Origin: Actinophytocola xanthii
GTDB taxonomy: Bacteria > Actinomycetota > Actinomycetes > Mycobacteriales > Pseudonocardiaceae
Length of the DNA: 36,136 bases
Assembly: GCF_001921205.1 (NCBI RefSeq)
Contig: NZ_MSIE01000092.1
Location: 1-36,136 of the forward strand
Direction: 5' to 3'
Program-made: the position numbers and the translations under genes
In this document: positions 35,303 through 36,136 of the stretch, piece after piece
How the letters are laid out: every line of letters begins with the position of its first letter
How positions within the stretch are numbered: position 1 is the first letter of the stretch
The notes under the pieces: generated by a model
The model's database searches: none
What the model saw: only the letters and a program-made list of their open reading frames with translations
What the model was told of the DNA's origin: nothing

Positions 35303-35821
35303 TCAGGACAGCTGGTCGTCCACCTGCTCGCCGACGGAGACGACCAGCTCGCACGCACCCTCGGTCTGCCTCCCGTTGACCGCCGTCATCAGCAGGTACG
35401 AGGAGCTTGAGGTGCTCATGACGAGGGAACACGCGCCCTCGTCCCCGCCAGGCCGTTCGATCAGGTACGCGTCGAACGTGCCGACATCGACGGGCGAACC
35501 CTGCTCGGGCAGGTCGCCGGACCCGTCCTCGGGGAACAAGGTCACGAGGACGCCGACACCTCCCGCCTTTTTCCAGTCGCAGGACAGATCGCCGACCTGT
35601 TCACCTTTCTCCAGGCCGAGATCGACCTCGGCTTCGGGCGTCAGCACATCGCATGGAGCGACCCCCTCCAGCGGATTGGCCTCGTCCTGTCCGGCGCTGC
35701 CTGTCGTGCCCGGCGAGGAACTGCCCTCGACGGGAACGGGGGTACCGGCCTCGACCGCCGAGCAACCACTCAACAACGCTGTGCTGCACGCGAGGACAAG
35801 CAGCGAGCGAGATCGCCTCAC
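35303..35821 (-). CDS. DUF3558 lipoprotein
   Basis: A 172-aa lipoprotein with signal peptide MRRSRSLLVLACSTALLSGC; the lipobox LLSGC makes Cys20 the lipidated residue. The mature part has a short Ser/Pro/Gly linker, then a DUF3558 domain (about 48-168: GVAPCDVLTPEAEVDLGL, LSCDWKKAGGVGVLVTLFP, GACSLVMSTSSSSYLLMTAVNG). Four Cys could form two disulfides. DUF3558 proteins are surface lipoproteins of unknown function common near type VII genes in Pseudonocardiales. The GTG overlaps the upstream gene stop by 4 bp. Confidence 0.88.
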   Translation of the reverse strand: MRRSRSLLVLACSTALLSGCSAVEAGTPVPVEGSSSPGTTGSAGQDEANPLEGVAPCDVLTPEAEVDLGLEKGEQVGDLSCDWKKAGGVGVLVTLFPEDGSGDLPEQGSPVDVGTFDAYLIERPGGDEGACSLVMSTSSSSYLLMTAVNGRQTEGACELVVSVGEQVDDQLS

Positions 35822-36136
35822 AGAGCTCGCTCGGCACGCCGGAGGTGCTCGACACCGCCACGGTCCGACGCCTCGTAGGTCGCCATGCTCCGCTGCACCG
35901 CCTCCCGCAGCTTCGCGAGCTCCTCCTCGAAGGTCGTCAGGACCTGCGCGACCGAACCGGACTCCCCCACCGTCCAGTCGGCGATGAACTTGTCGATGCG
36001 CTCCGCGTAGCCGCCTCCGAGGCGCGTCCCCCCGGTGAGCTGCGTGCTGTCTACGAGGCGGCGGTGCGTTGAGATCTCGTCCCGAATCTGATCGAGGGCG
36101 CGGACCGTGGCGTCGCCGGTCTCCCGGTCCACCCGC
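35818..36136 (-). CDS. helical ESX-associated protein, C-terminal part (cut by the window edge)
   Basis: At least 105 residues of a mostly helical, charged protein; a GTG at 36132 exists but the frame stays open to the window end, so the true start probably lies outside. Features are RALDQIRDEISTHRRLVD, a GGGYAERIDKFIADWTVGE turn and a long amphipathic helix EEELAKLREAVQRSMATYEASD. YEASD fits the YxxxD/E general secretion signal of type VII substrates and lies after a helix, as required. It may be a WXG100/EspC-like substrate paired with another protein. It is translationally coupled to the DUF3558 lipoprotein. Confidence 0.65.
   Translation of the reverse strand, partial: RVDRETGDATVRALDQIRDEISTHRRLVDSTQLTGGTRLGGGYAERIDKFIADWTVGESGSVAQVLTTFEEELAKLREAVQRSMATYEASDRGGVEHLRRAERAL

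Overview
This is high-GC actinobacterial chromosome, most likely from the order Pseudonocardiales (Amycolatopsis, Saccharomonospora or a relative). The evidence is very high GC, many GTG/TTG starts, leaderless -10/start arrangements, a DasR regulator with its dre operator, a DUF3558/PPE-like/EspG group, and gene order resembling Mycobacterium tuberculosis around thiE-thiO-thiS-thiG / thiD-thiC / def / DUF3263 / LytR_C / CDC48-type ATPase / pssA / psd / moeA / groEL2. That comparison is from memory, not from an alignment.

Layout. 1-2379 (leftward): the first 15 codons of groEL with a CIRCE-overlapped promoter, a membrane Ser/Thr protein kinase, and an AIM24-family protein. 2483-7921 (rightward): moeA, psd, pssA and a two-domain CDC48-like AAA ATPase. 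7934-8913 (leftward): a LytR_C-domain membrane protein and a DUF3263 protein. 9057-13061 (rightward): peptide deformylase, a cytoplasmic trypsin-PDZ protease, a RidA-like protein and a NarL-type two-component system. 13050-16063: a secreted erythromycin-esterase-family protein, a secreted DUF4394 protein and a double zinc-ribbon protein.

16100-22537 is a thiamine region. thiC-thiD runs rightward behind a TPP riboswitch. thiO-thiS-thiG runs leftward behind a second TPP riboswitch. thiE diverges from thiO and has an apparently leaderless promoter without a riboswitch. Between thiD and thiG sits a four-TM-type voltage-gated cation channel whose filter, TGEGWPD, looks more like calcium than sodium channel filters. 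thiC and thiD would make the pyrimidine half, thiO, thiS and thiG the thiazole half, and thiE would join them.

22440-26252 (leftward): an ECF-like sigma factor translationally coupled to a haloalkane-dehalogenase-type hydrolase, a secreted S1 protease and a two-TM acidic protein. 26376-27326: a threonine-dehydratase-like enzyme. 27333-32290 is an amino-sugar locus: a DHA2 exporter with a DasR-like regulator on one side, a dre operator between divergent promoters, and a SIS-domain isomerase/deaminase, an HxlR regulator and an N-acetylglucosamine-kinase-like protein on the other. 32294-36136 (leftward): a DUF3159 membrane protein, EspG, a PPE-like protein, a DUF3558 lipoprotein, and a partial helical protein with a C-terminal YxxxD motif, all suggesting type VII secretion.

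The window is gene-dense. No gap between genes exceeds about 250 bp (largest 3686-3937), and I saw no rRNA, tRNA, CRISPR array, insertion sequence or prophage. The most striking signals are the Cav-like channel with a 24-bp perfect palindrome in front of it, a 13-bp-arm inverted repeat before the DUF3263 gene, six starts placed 6-7 nt after a -10 hexamer, a short upstream ORF overlapping the thiO start, and a 12-bp direct repeat before the two-component system.
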